Shown here one piece after another: positions 52,440 to 62,527 of a DNA stretch of 64,000 nucleotides (its first letter is position 1; each line of letters starts with the position of its first letter). A program made the position numbers and the translations under genes. The notes under the pieces were generated by a model that had not been told where the DNA came from, made no database searches, and worked only from the letters and a program-made list of their open reading frames with translations. The DNA comes from Adenophora triphylla var. japonica. Its lineage: Eukaryota; Streptophyta; Magnoliopsida; Asterales; Campanulaceae. The stretch lies in NCBI GenBank assembly GCA_022495995.1, contig JAFEMH010005376.1, forward strand, positions 62,001 through 126,000, written 5' to 3'.

Positions 52440-53803
52440 CAAGCCCAAGCAAACGGCCTACAATTGATGATGTGGTGCTGAATCTCAGGTATGTGATCAT
52501 TGCAATCATCATAATTTTCATTCAATTCACACTTTTAATTGGCTTAAACAATGCATGTGATTGGTACAGAAGAAGCAGCCAGTTTTCAATCAAGGAGATT
52601 GAAGCAGCCACAAATCGGTTTGATAGAAGAAAGATCATTGGCCATGATAATGAATTATCAACGGTGTATTTCGCTGGGATCTATATTGACTCAAAAATAA
52701 CTCCGGTTGCTGTGAGACTCTTGGGTGTCAACCCTCAAAAGTTTGAAAGAGAGATCCACACCTTGTCCAAGATTCAACACCCCAACCTTGTCTCTCTGAT
52801 CGGCTACTGCAACGAATTCGGTTATCAGATACTTGTTTATGAATACATGGCAAAGGGATGCCTATCTCGTTATTTGGAAAAAGGAAGTTGTATTTCTTTC
52901 TCTTGGCTTGAACGACTCAACGTCTGCCTTGGTGCTGCACGCGGGTTGCAACACCTTCATACCGAGACCGATGAATTTCCGAAAGGAAAAGTTCATTGTG
53001 GCGTGAATCCGAGAAATATTTTTGTGGGTGAGAATTGGGTTGGTAAGCTTTCTGACTTCGAGATGCTTTCCATTGTTGGCCAAGACATAACCATGTTTCC
53101 AACTAGACCTTACGGCACGGATGAGTATTATGCGCCAGAGTATCTGATGTTAGGACGTGTAACGAGGAAAACAGATGTATATGCCTTCGGTATTGTGTTA
53201 TTCCAAGTGTTATGCAGGAAATTGCCTCAGGGTCTGATGTATGAAAGCTACTACGGGATGGATTTAGGAATTTTGGCCCAGAGAAACGTTGATTCTCAAA
53301 TCCGAGAGGAGATGTCGGAAAAATCCTTAACTTTATTTACTGATATTGTATGGAGAAGCTTGCAAAAGAACCCAGGCGAACGGCCTAGTATGAATGACGT
53401 GGTGCTGAATATTCAGAAGGCAATAGAATGGCAAGAATATGAAAACCTAGCAAAGCAAGTTGAAAAGGTATGTAGATGCCCTCAATCCTTCCACTTCTCA
53501 TATATTTTTTATTTTTTGATAAGGAAGCTAAATTTAATATGGAATATTATATCAATGTCCATAATCGTTCCAAATCACCTTGGATCATGACCAGAATATG
53601 ATTGTAATAATACAATCAAGCAGTTGATAGTATTGTACTCATATTGCTGGAGGATTAGGATCAAAATATGAAGGTTTTCGGCCCCTTGTTTTAAACAATT
53701 TGTGCTTGCTCTTCAGGAATATGATCAGACAAACCCAAGTTCAAGCAACAACATTGAAAAAGTGAGATGGATCTGGAACAAGATGTCAAATTTGCAAAAG
53801 TGA
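52440..53803 (+). CDS. Pseudokinase K5, spliced, possibly linked to K4
   Basis: Exon pieces: a C-lobe-like tail (PSKRPTIDDVVLNL) ending at 52488; main exon 52570-53467 (RSSQFSIKEIEAATNRF to KQVEK) after TTGGTACAG; last exon 53717-53803 after GCTCTTCAG, reading EYDQTNPSSSNNIEKVRW and ending at TGA, in phase. Key residues are replaced: the ATP lysine is R (VAVRLL), HRD is HCG (HCGVNPRNI), DFG is DFE. YYAPEYLMLGRVTRK and DVYAFGIVLFQVL keep the fold. It is a predicted catalytically dead kinase. The 81-bp segment 52489-52569 has perfect splice signals but is also open in frame and hydrophobic (YVIIAIIIIFIQFTLLIG). Whether it is expressed is unknown; it could be a relic. Confidence 0.6.
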
Positions 53804-54033
53804 GATGGATCAGGAATATGATCCATTCCTTCTCTCTATCTGATTTTTGTTATAAAGGATCACAACATTAGCAACAACATCTTAAGGTTTTTGTAACTGC
53901 TAAATAAAAAATCTGTTTTTTATTCATTAAACATCTTATTCCGCAACCAACATTTCATACTTAATGTTACCAAACACACCCTAAGCCATTATGGACATTC
54001 ATTGAATCATTTTGGGACGTAGGTAATAAAAAC
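53804..54033. other. Downstream flank of cluster 2
   Basis: AGTGAGATGGATC is duplicated near 53761 and 53800. From 53894 it matches 14610-14753. The Copia LTR begins at 54034. Confidence 0.6.
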
Positions 54034-55075
54034 TGTTGGAAATGGATAACTCAAGTTACAAAATAAATTGTTGGATAAAGAATATAATGGAGGAGGTGGA
54101 GTATTTTATTCAACTCTCTTATGATACTTTGATACTCGGATGGTTACAAAATGGCCTACTACATGAGTATTTATATTATTCTATGGGCATGCATCTAAGC
54201 TAATTACATGAACCATAATTAAAAGTATTCATCCTAATTAATCTAGTAAGTAAATGCATAATACCAAAGGACACATTCCTCTATTCATGCATAGAATCTC
54301 CTGAACTATTCTAGAAACAACAAGTTGAATCTAGATTATTTTATTTCAACATCCCCCCTTAAACTAGATTCATCACACCAAGAGATGTACGTGGCTTCCG
54401 AAACACCTCGAACGACAAAGGCTCGGTAAAAATATCAGCAACTTGATCTTGGGACTTCACATACTCCAGCTCAACCTCCTTTTTGGTGATACAATCTCTA
54501 ACAAAATGATACTCCCTCCGTCCCACCTCAATTGGTCCATTGAGGTGGGACACGGTTTTTAAGAAAAATTATTAAAGTGGGTAGAAATTAGAGGAGAGAA
54601 AATGTAAAAGTTAAATGTGTGGTAGAGAATAGGAGAGAGAATGTAAAAGTTAAAAATATTTAATAGGAGAGAGAATGAGTGGGAGGAATAGTAAGTTAAA
54701 GTGGGTATAATGAATGGTTTTTTTGTAAATATATGGAGATGATAAGGGTATTAATATAGGAAAAACTTTCCATTTAAGGAATGGACCAATTGAGGTGGGA
54801 CGTCCCAAAAAGGAAAGTGGACCAATTGAGGTGGGACGGAGGTAGTACTTTGTATCAATATGCAATTGCTCCTTTCATGAAACACCGGGTTCTTCGCCAA
54901 TGCAATTGCGGATTTGTTATCAACACATATCTTTGTTGGACCTTCTTGTGGTAAGTGAAGCTCTTTCAATAAGCTTCTCAACCAAATAGCATAACAAACA
55001 CAAGAAGTAATCACCTTTTGAGAACTAATCTCGAGAATGCATATTTTTTTTTTGTTTGAACCACCGGTATTCAAA
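54034..55075 (-). mobile_element. 5'-truncated Copia with 3' LTR, split by a MITE
   Basis: LTR 54034-54351 (TGTTGGAAATGG to TTTATTTCAACA) is followed inward by the purine tract AAGGGGGG (minus) and RNase H. Minus coding: QKVITSCVCYAIWLRSLLKE, CVDNKSAIALAKNPVFHERS (right of the MITE), then YHFVRDCITKKEVELEYVKS, ADIFTEPLS and LGVMNLV with the stop at 54359. No reverse transcriptase remains; homology stops near 55075. Confidence 0.88.
54512..54845. mobile_element. Stowaway-type MITE in Copia RNase H
   Basis: CTCCCTCCGTCCCACCTCAA at left and GAGGTGGGACGGAGGTAG at right, TA flanks. Long outer inverted repeat (ATTGGTCCATTGAGGTGGGA-type) appears twice near the right end. Confidence 0.9.
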
Positions 55076-55972
55076 CTTCACATAGAATGTCGACTAATCT
55101 GTTTCGAGATAGATTGGACCACAAAAACGAGAAAGCTCTCATTATTAGTCAAGAATATATGTTCCTTCTTTTTCAGAGGAAAACCTGAACTTTTGTGCTG
55201 TATCCTAATGTAGGTTTGTGTCTTGCGCTTCGTTTAGTTGGAAAAGTGGATTTTACGTTCTTATATGAGAAAGAAAATTTCAAGAAAACTGCATGTTCTT
55301 CTTTGTTTATTGGTTGCTGTGTTCATTTATTCTTGGTTCTTTCAGAAAATGCATTAATGTAAGGATTTTGCTCATCTTGTGGCTTGTGGTATTCATGTTC
55401 CTATCTTATCAGGTTAAAAATCTCTTAGCTGTTGATCCAGAAGATGGAACTTTCTCTCAGAAAATTGCTTCTAAGAAAAAATTCCCGGTAAGGAATAAAT
55501 ATAGGTTGAACTCTATGGTAAATAAAGAAGGAAATTTAGTTAAAACAATCGTCATATATATTCCTTGCATCAAAACACTCTTTAAAACATGTATAATCGC
55601 ATGGGTCTGAACTATTCAAAACATGACAGATGCTGCTTGAACATATCTTTATCCTGATCTACAAGATGATTTTTATTATCCCCCCTCCCCACCTGAAATG
55701 AGTGTTTGTGTTCATGATAACTTCTAAATCTAGCATTTCCCATCTTCGTTTATGTTGAAGTTATAATAACTAATGTTGTGTACAGGAAATGTATTAAAAA
55801 TTTGTAATATTATTTCATTAACATTATCATCAATTTATGGAAAATTATTGTCTTAACAATTAGTACTATTTTATCTTTATGTATAATTTCATACATAGAT
55901 AATTTCTTAAAATTTTAACTTTCTTTGAAATAGTTTTTTATCCGTGCGTTTAACGCACGGATGTATCACCGG
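55076..55972 (+). mobile_element. Helitron 3' part with an unrecognised captured exon
   Basis: The 3' end has a perfect hairpin CCGTGCG-TTTAA-CGCACGG at 55942-55960, then ATGTATCACCGG/T; the preceding 150 bp match the end of Helitron A. An exon of exactly 25 codons lies at 55413-55487 between TTATCAG and a GTAAGG donor, reading VKNLLAVDPEDGTFSQKIAS then KKKFP. I do not recognise the gene. The 5' end of this element is not found. Confidence 0.6.
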
Positions 55973-57174
55973 TGGGTTAAAAAGCAACATCCTCCATTCC
56001 TTCTAAGACTACCCACATTGGTGACTTTCCAATGTGGGTCGACCCAAAAAAAAAAAAATAGAGAAAGTCAAGAAATGCCATGACCTTGGGCGGCCAGGTT
56101 GGCCCTGGTTGGGTCACATTTTTTTTTTGATTTTGTACACATGTCACCCTTTCATTGGGTTTCATTGGGTGACATGTGTTTATATAAATACTCCCTCCGT
56201 CCCAAACCTATGTGCACATTTTGCCATTTTTGGCATCCCAAACCTACGTGCACATTTCCTAAAATAGCAAAGAATCTTTACTATTCCCTTCACTCATTCT
56301 CTCTCCTATTTTACTTTTATACTCACAACACCAATCAACTTTATTATTCCATCCACTCATTCTCTCTCCTATTTTACTTTTACACTCACAACACTTTCTC
56401 CATTATCCACTTTCCTTAATCTACGCTCAAAACACCAAATGTGCACGTAGGTTTGGGATGGAGGGAGTATATTTTTAAAATTAATATATTTTATATAATT
56501 ATATAAAATAAAAATAAAAAAAATATCAAAATTCATTTTTTTTTATAATTGTATGGGTAATTATTTTTAATAATTGTACGGGTAATTTTAAAAATATTAT
56601 TAATAATACATTATTTAAAAAAATAAAATGATAAGTATTTTCGGTAAGTTGAAGTAAAGAAAAACAAACATTTTATTAAAAGGTTGGGTTGGGTCACTGA
56701 TGGGAGTATAAATTATAATCCCTCCGTCTCATTTGAAGTTTCACCTTTTACTCAAATGGGTGTCCCATTAGAATCTTCATCTTTCCTAAAATGGTAAAAA
56801 ATATGGATCTCACTTGTCAACTCCACTCACTCCTTCCTCTCAAAGCATCAGCAGTGGTGCCCAAAGTGTTTGGCCTTGGCTGAGGTGGAGCAAGTGACAG
56901 CCTACAACGGTGACCAAAGGAGTGGGCATGAATGCCCAAGAAATTTTTTGGCCTGCCAAATGACCAAGGTAATCAAAATTATTTTGTCCTTCCTCATCAA
57001 AATATTAATATTAATATTAATATTAATAATATTAATATTAATATATTAATATTATTAATATTAAAATTAAAATTAATATTAATATTAATAATATTAATAT
57101 ATTAATATTGATATTAATTATCAATATTAATATATTAATATTAATAAAATTATTTAATTAATAATTAAAATATA
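55973..57174. other. Spacer with MITEs and AATATT repeats
   Basis: Contains a MITE (56191-56467), a degenerate MITE left end (CCCTCCGTCTCATTTG near 56720) and an ATTAATATTAATATT repeat region (56995-57160). No gene. Confidence 0.65.
56191..56467. mobile_element. Stowaway-type MITE
   Basis: CTCCCTCCGTCCCAAACCTA to TAGGTTTGGGATGGAGGGAG, TA flanks (56189-56190, 56468-56469). Confidence 0.92.
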
Positions 57175-58015
57175 CTCCCTCCGTCCCACCTTAGTGTAGA
57201 CTTCTTTCCTTTTTCGTCCGTCCCACCTTAGTGTAGACTGCCAAAATTAGAAAGTTTTTTATTATTTTTTATTTTCCCTACCCCACCCACTCATTCTCTC
57301 TCTTCATTTTCCACCATACAATTTCACTACTAGAAATCACATTTTTGGCGACCAATCTAAGGAGACCAAAAAAAATTGGTCGCCTAAACAATCTTTAGGC
57401 AACCAAAACAAAGCCTAGTCGCCAGAAGTTACTCTTTCGCTACCACTTTTGGGCGACCAACATTTTTGTCGCCTTAACACGCTTTACTCGATTAATCGTC
57501 GCCTAAAAAAGTTTTTTGGCGACCAAAACTTTGGCGACAAATATCATGATCGCCATACATACACAATGGCGACAAAATCTTTCGCGACCATTCATTAGTC
57601 ACCTTACATTGTCTTAGGCGACAAACGAAAACTTTCGTCACCTTAGGAAAAACTTTAGGCGACCAAATAAAATATTTGTCACCTTAACATATTTTAGGCG
57701 ACAATTCGCATGCGGTCGCCTCAAAACAACAGAGTAAGGCGACTATTTGTCTCTTGGTCGCCTCAAACCGGGTTTAGGCGACAATATCTTGTGTTTTGGT
57801 CGCCTAAAACAGCAGAATTTAGGCGACAAACATAATTTTGGTCGCCAAAAAAATTGTTTGGGCGACTATCAACACTTTTAGTCACCCCAAAAAAATTATT
57901 TGGCGACATACGAAAATATTTGTCGCCTCAAGAAGAGTTTAGGCGACAACCAACATTTTTGGTCGCCCAAAAAAATGTTTAGGCGACTATTATGACTTTT
58001 GGTCGCCTTAGGTGT

Positions 58016-59078
58016 CCCACTACCACCATCCCTACCACCACTAACACCACTACTACCACTACAACCACTACTACCACTACCACCACTACCACCACCACTA
58101 CTACAACAACTACTACCACTACTACTACCACCACTACCACCACTACTACTACCACCACTACTATCACCACTACCACCACTTTTACTACCACCACTACTAT
58201 CATTACCACCACTACCACCACTACTACTAACACCACTACCACCACTACTACTACCACTACCACCACTACTACCACCCACTACTACCACCACTACTACCAC
58301 CACTATCACCACTACTACTACCACCACTACTACCACCACTACTACCACCACTACTACCACTACTACTACCACCACTACTACCACTATCACTACTACCACC
58401 ACTACTACTACCACCACTACTATCACTACTACTACTACTACTACCACTAAAACCACTACTACCGCTACTACCGCTACTACCACTACCACCACTACACCAC
58501 TACCACCACCACTACTACCACAACTACTACCACTACCACTACTACTACCACTACCACCACCACCACTGCCACCACTACTACTACTACCACCACTACTATC
58601 ACCACCACCACTACTACCACTACCACTACCACCACCACCGCCACCACTACTACTACCACCACTACTACCACTACCACCACTACTACCACTACCACTACCA
58701 CCACCACTGCCACCACTACTACTACCACCACTACTACCACTACCACAACTTCCACTACTACCACTACACCACTACCACCACCACTACCACCATCACTACT
58801 ACAACCACTACTACCACTACCACCACTATTACCACTACCACTACTACTACCACCACTACTACCACTAGCACTACTACCACCACTACCACCACTACTACTT
58901 CCACCACTACCACCACTACTACCACTACCACCACTACTACCACTACCACTACTACTACCATTACCACCACCACTACCACTACCACCACTACCACTACCAC
59001 CACCACTGCCACCCCTACTACTACCACCACTACTACCACTACCACCACTACTACCACTACCACTACTACTACCACCAC
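58016..59078. repeat. 1.06-kb ACT/ACC trinucleotide array
   Basis: An almost unbroken run of ACT and ACC triplets with rare ATC, ACA, GCC or AAC variants. Higher-order blocks of about 65-75 bp recur, marked by CACCACTGCCACCACTACTA (about 58560, 58700, 59000). Long threonine, leucine/proline or valine frames are artefacts of the repeat. Confidence 0.95.
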
Positions 59079-60809
59079 TTCTTTGGTCACAAGGTAAGTG
59101 GAGGCTTTTCCTTCCAAATCATGTCATTTGAACTTTTCACTTGTTGCATGCAGTAGCTATCTTTTAATATATGGCCCGATACTTGTTTTCTGGGAGAAAG
59201 AAAAAAGAAGGCGCTCAATGTTTGAGTATACAGCCTTAGCGGGGTCTGGAAAGGCTCCTTTTTTCTCTAGTTATTTGTGACTTCACCAAACAATGTCCTT
59301 CCACTTACTTTAGGAGGGGGGGTATTAGTGTTAGACATTAGATGTAGGTATTTTCTGCTGCTGGGTTTTTTTTTTTTTTTTTAGGGGGGACATTGAGGAA
59401 TATCACAAACTCCCTCCGTCCCACTAAAAGTTACACTTTTACTCTTTGGGTATCCCACTAAAAATTACACTATCCTAGAATGGAAATGTTTGGGACCCAC
59501 TTGCATACACCAACTATCTACTTACTATTCCCTACCCTACCCCACCCCACCCCACCCCACCCCACCTTCTCTCCCCTAGCACACTTTTCATCTATGATGC
59601 TCGGACTCGGGTACGGATCCAAGTGTCGGATACTTTAATCTCAAAATTAAGGACTCGGGGGCATGGATTAGAAGGATCCGAATTTTGAATATGGACTCGG
59701 CATATAAAAAGAATAATCCAACTACTAGATTTCAAATCTAAAAAAATAATCCAACTATTAAGTTTCATTTAAAAAAAATCCAACTAAATAGCATAACTCA
59801 CAGAGATGTTAATAGGGTCGAGAACCTCAGGTCCGGACAAGTCAATGTTAAACTAGACTGTATCATTCTTGGCATTCTTCAAAGTCATAGTGTCTCTCAT
59901 GTAACATTGAAAAGTTTTGGTATCTGCAGGATTGCCGACAAGTCACAAGTCTATACTCCCTCCGTCCCACTATACTTGACACTTCTTTCCATTTTGGGCC
60001 GTCCCACTATACTTGACACCTTCCAAAAATAACCTAGTTTTTATATTTTTATATTAGATGGACCCCACCACTAATTCTCTCTCTTCATTTTCCACCACTC
60101 AATTTATTCAACCAACACCACTATTTACCCCACTCATTCTCTCTCTTCATTTTCTACCACACATTTTCTTTATTTAATTGTTTCTTCTTAGTTCCCGTGC
60201 CCACCCCAAGGGTGTCAAGTATAGTGGGACGGAGGGAGTACTCAACATGCATATATGAGACCTCTCGGAGTAGGTCTGTTCCCTGCCCTTTCCGTAGTTA
60301 TCAATGTTTTGTTTTTCTTTCTATTTCCCTTTTTATCCTTATGCAAATGGATCATCTTAGTACTTGTTTCTTTGTTGATGCACATATTTTTTTCGACCAG
60401 GAGTCCCCCCCCCCCTTATTGTATAATGTACAAATCAACTAAGTTTCATTTTCGCTTGTCCTTCTATTCTAATCGATTATGTTTTAACTTGTAGGTACAT
60501 GATGATCGGCTGTCTTAGCAACAAAATTATAACATCCAACATGGTGGAGGCTATTTTTTGTTTTGCATCATTTAATGGGTTGTAATATGTCGTTAGGGCA
60601 CGAAACTTATGTTACTTATTATGTGTCTTTTGGGCACGAATCTTGTTAATGCATGTTACCTTTTATGTTAATTGAAACCCTTTTTTTATTGTCAATATTA
60701 TAGTTTTATTATCAATTGATTTATTTATTATTAGTTAATTTCTATGCTTGTTGTAAAATTTAAATTATTAATATATTATATAATATATTATATATATATA
60801 TATATATAT
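59079..60809. other. CACTA-3 interior, unrecognised
   Basis: Splice-like sites flank a short open piece near 59157-59240 (LIYGPILVFWEKEKRRRS), not recognised. A MITE left end lies at 59410 (truncated near 59580) with a CACCCC repeat. A stretch near 59600-59760 repeats GGACTCGG. A C run is at 60405. AT-rich beyond 60500. Confidence 0.45.
59956..60238. mobile_element. Stowaway-type MITE in CACTA-3
   Basis: CTCCCTCCGTCCCACTATAC to GTATAGTGGGACGGAGGGAG, TA flanks. The ends are a long perfect inverted repeat, so it looks young. Confidence 0.93.
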
Positions 60810-61462
60810 TTTTAGGTGACCAGGTGTAAATAAATTTTGTCACCAAAAAATACTTTTAGGCGACCAGGCTTACTTTTTGTGGCCTTAGTTGGGTTACTTA
60901 GGAGATCAAAATAATTGTCACCAAAGATTAATTTTAGGCGACCAGGTATGATTTTTGTGGCCTTAATTTGGTTACTTAGGAGACCAAAATATTTTGTCAC
61001 CAAAGAATACTTTTAGGCGACCATGTGTAAATTTTGTGGCCTAATTTAGTGACTTAGGAGACCAAAATACTTTGTCGCCAAAGAAAAATTTTAGGCGACC
61101 AACTTTAATTTTCGTCGCCTAAAAGATGAGGTGAAGAGGTTTGAATTCGTCGCCCAGGAAAAAGTTTAGGCGACCAACTTTAATTTTCGTCGCCTAAAAC
61201 CTGAGGCCAAGAGGTTTGTGTGACCAAGCTTTGGCAACGAAGGTTTGTCGCCAGAGGTTTTTGGCGACGAATTTAAGGATAAGGCGACCAATTTTTTTTG
61301 TCGCCTAAAGTGTGATTTCCAGTAGTGTTTATTCAACCAACCTACTATTCACTCCACTCATTCTCTCTCTTCATTTTCTACCACACATTTTCATTATCTT
61401 AATAATATTCCTTAGTTATTGTGCCCACCACCTTAGTCTACACTAAGGTGGGACGGAGGGAG

Positions 61463-61977
61463 TATAGATTATTTATCATATATAATTTTTGTCACCATTG
61501 TTGGTAAAATAGGATGAAGTTATGGTTAATGATAACCGATGGCGTGGAGCTGATGTGGAGGAGAGAGAGTAACCATGACCCGATCACCATTGCGGATGGT
61601 CTCACATACTTAAATTGTGGACCCTACTTGTCATACCCACTAACTTTTCCTCCTCACACATTTAAATTAAGGGTCCTACTTGTCATATTCACTGACTTCT
61701 TTCCTTTCACAACCCTTCTCCCACTCTTTATTTTTCTTAATTTGTGTGCCCTCACCAAAATGGTGAAGCATCGAACGGAACGGAAGAAGTATAAGATTGA
61801 AGTAGTGTATATGAAAGTGAGAAAAATTAATAATATTTTATTTAATGTTGAGTTGGGTTGAGGTCATTACGAGGACTATGTACTATGAGGGTAGTCTAAT
61901 ACAGAACATATCAGCGGACGAATCAAATACATCTGATTACTATTTTGAACCAAATTATTGCCCATCCTTTTCGATCT

Positions 61978-62018
<41 letters not shown>

Positions 62019-62213
62019 AACCTTTGAATTTTCTGATCACCATCTCTAAACTTCCCCACTAAGAAAACGCGTCTCTCTCTTTCTTCGCAATTTCTCATTT
62101 CCATTCCCCCAAAATGACCTTCACATTCAACAATTGATCATCAAACCCTTCACCCAAGTTACACCTCAATTCTTGAATTCTTGATACCAATATCCTGCTG
62201 TACGGAAAACCCA
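61463..62213. other. Spacer and presumed leader of the peptidase exon
   Basis: A degenerate MITE-like stretch spans about 61520-61790. A TC repeat lies at 61985-62018, then CTAAACCTTTGAATTTTCTG, shared with 50610-50690. The 5' leader runs to the ATG at 62214. Confidence 0.55.
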
Positions 62214-62453
62214 ATGAGCTTCTTGAGGCCATCGGCGCTTTACCAGTTAGTAATCACATACTCATCTCTCCGGTGGATGCCATGTCAAAGTTGGGCGTTT
62301 TTCCGGTGGCCAGGTCTCGTTGGCCTTCTTCGCCTCTTGATTCGCCTCTTGATCGTTCTGCTCTTCTGGTCCATGTTTGCTCAAATGCACTTCATCTCTT
62401 CTTCTTCCATGTACCCAACTCTCCGACTCCGTGATCGAATCATCACTGAATGG
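62214..62453 (+). pseudogene. Chloroplast processing (signal) peptidase I, exon 1
   Basis: Eighty codons from MSFLRPSALYQLVITYSSLR through WMPCQSWAFFRWPGLVGLLR, a hydrophobic helix (LLIRLLIVLLFW) and SSSMYPTLRLRDRI, ending at a possible donor (TGG/GTATTG). The SxMYPTL serine is the catalytic serine of type I signal peptidases; the usual GDRI has become RDRI. It matches plant chloroplast processing peptidase-like proteins, which remove transit or thylakoid signals. No second exon follows; a Copia element begins 74 bp later, so the gene is either split by it (remaining exons beyond the window) or a relic. Its leader is duplicated before kinase cluster 2. Confidence 0.7.
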
Positions 62454-62527
62454 GTATTGCTCAATTCTTCAAAATTCACACCTTTAATTTTCTTGTTTCT
62501 TTATGCATTTTGATTGTGTATTGAAAG

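Larger units (their letters stand above)
50785..54032 (+). repeat. Segmental duplication, kinase cluster 2 copy
   Basis: Same orientation and gene order as 11766-14753. It lacks the K1/K2 tandem duplication but keeps a full pseudokinase. Confidence 0.85.
57325..61327. mobile_element. CACTA-3, non-autonomous
   Basis: Ends are CACTACTAGAAATCACA and, reversed, CACTACTGGAAATCACAC; target duplication TTT. Subterminal zones (57350-58015, 60810-61300) are dense in TTAGGCGAC and GTCGCC. No transposase is visible. The interior contains a trinucleotide array, a MITE, a MITE fragment and unrecognised DNA. Confidence 0.93.
57175..61462. mobile_element. Stowaway-type MITE split by CACTA-3
   Basis: Left part 57175-57324 starts CTCCCTCCGTCCCACCTTAG; right part 61328-61462 ends CTAAGGTGGGACGGAGGGAG. 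TA flanks both ends. CACTA-3 lies between, with TTT duplicated. Confidence 0.92.

Noticed and set aside
57896..59117. Long poly-valine, poly-threonine and leucine/proline frames
   Set aside because: They are produced by the ACT/ACC trinucleotide array in several frames on both strands.
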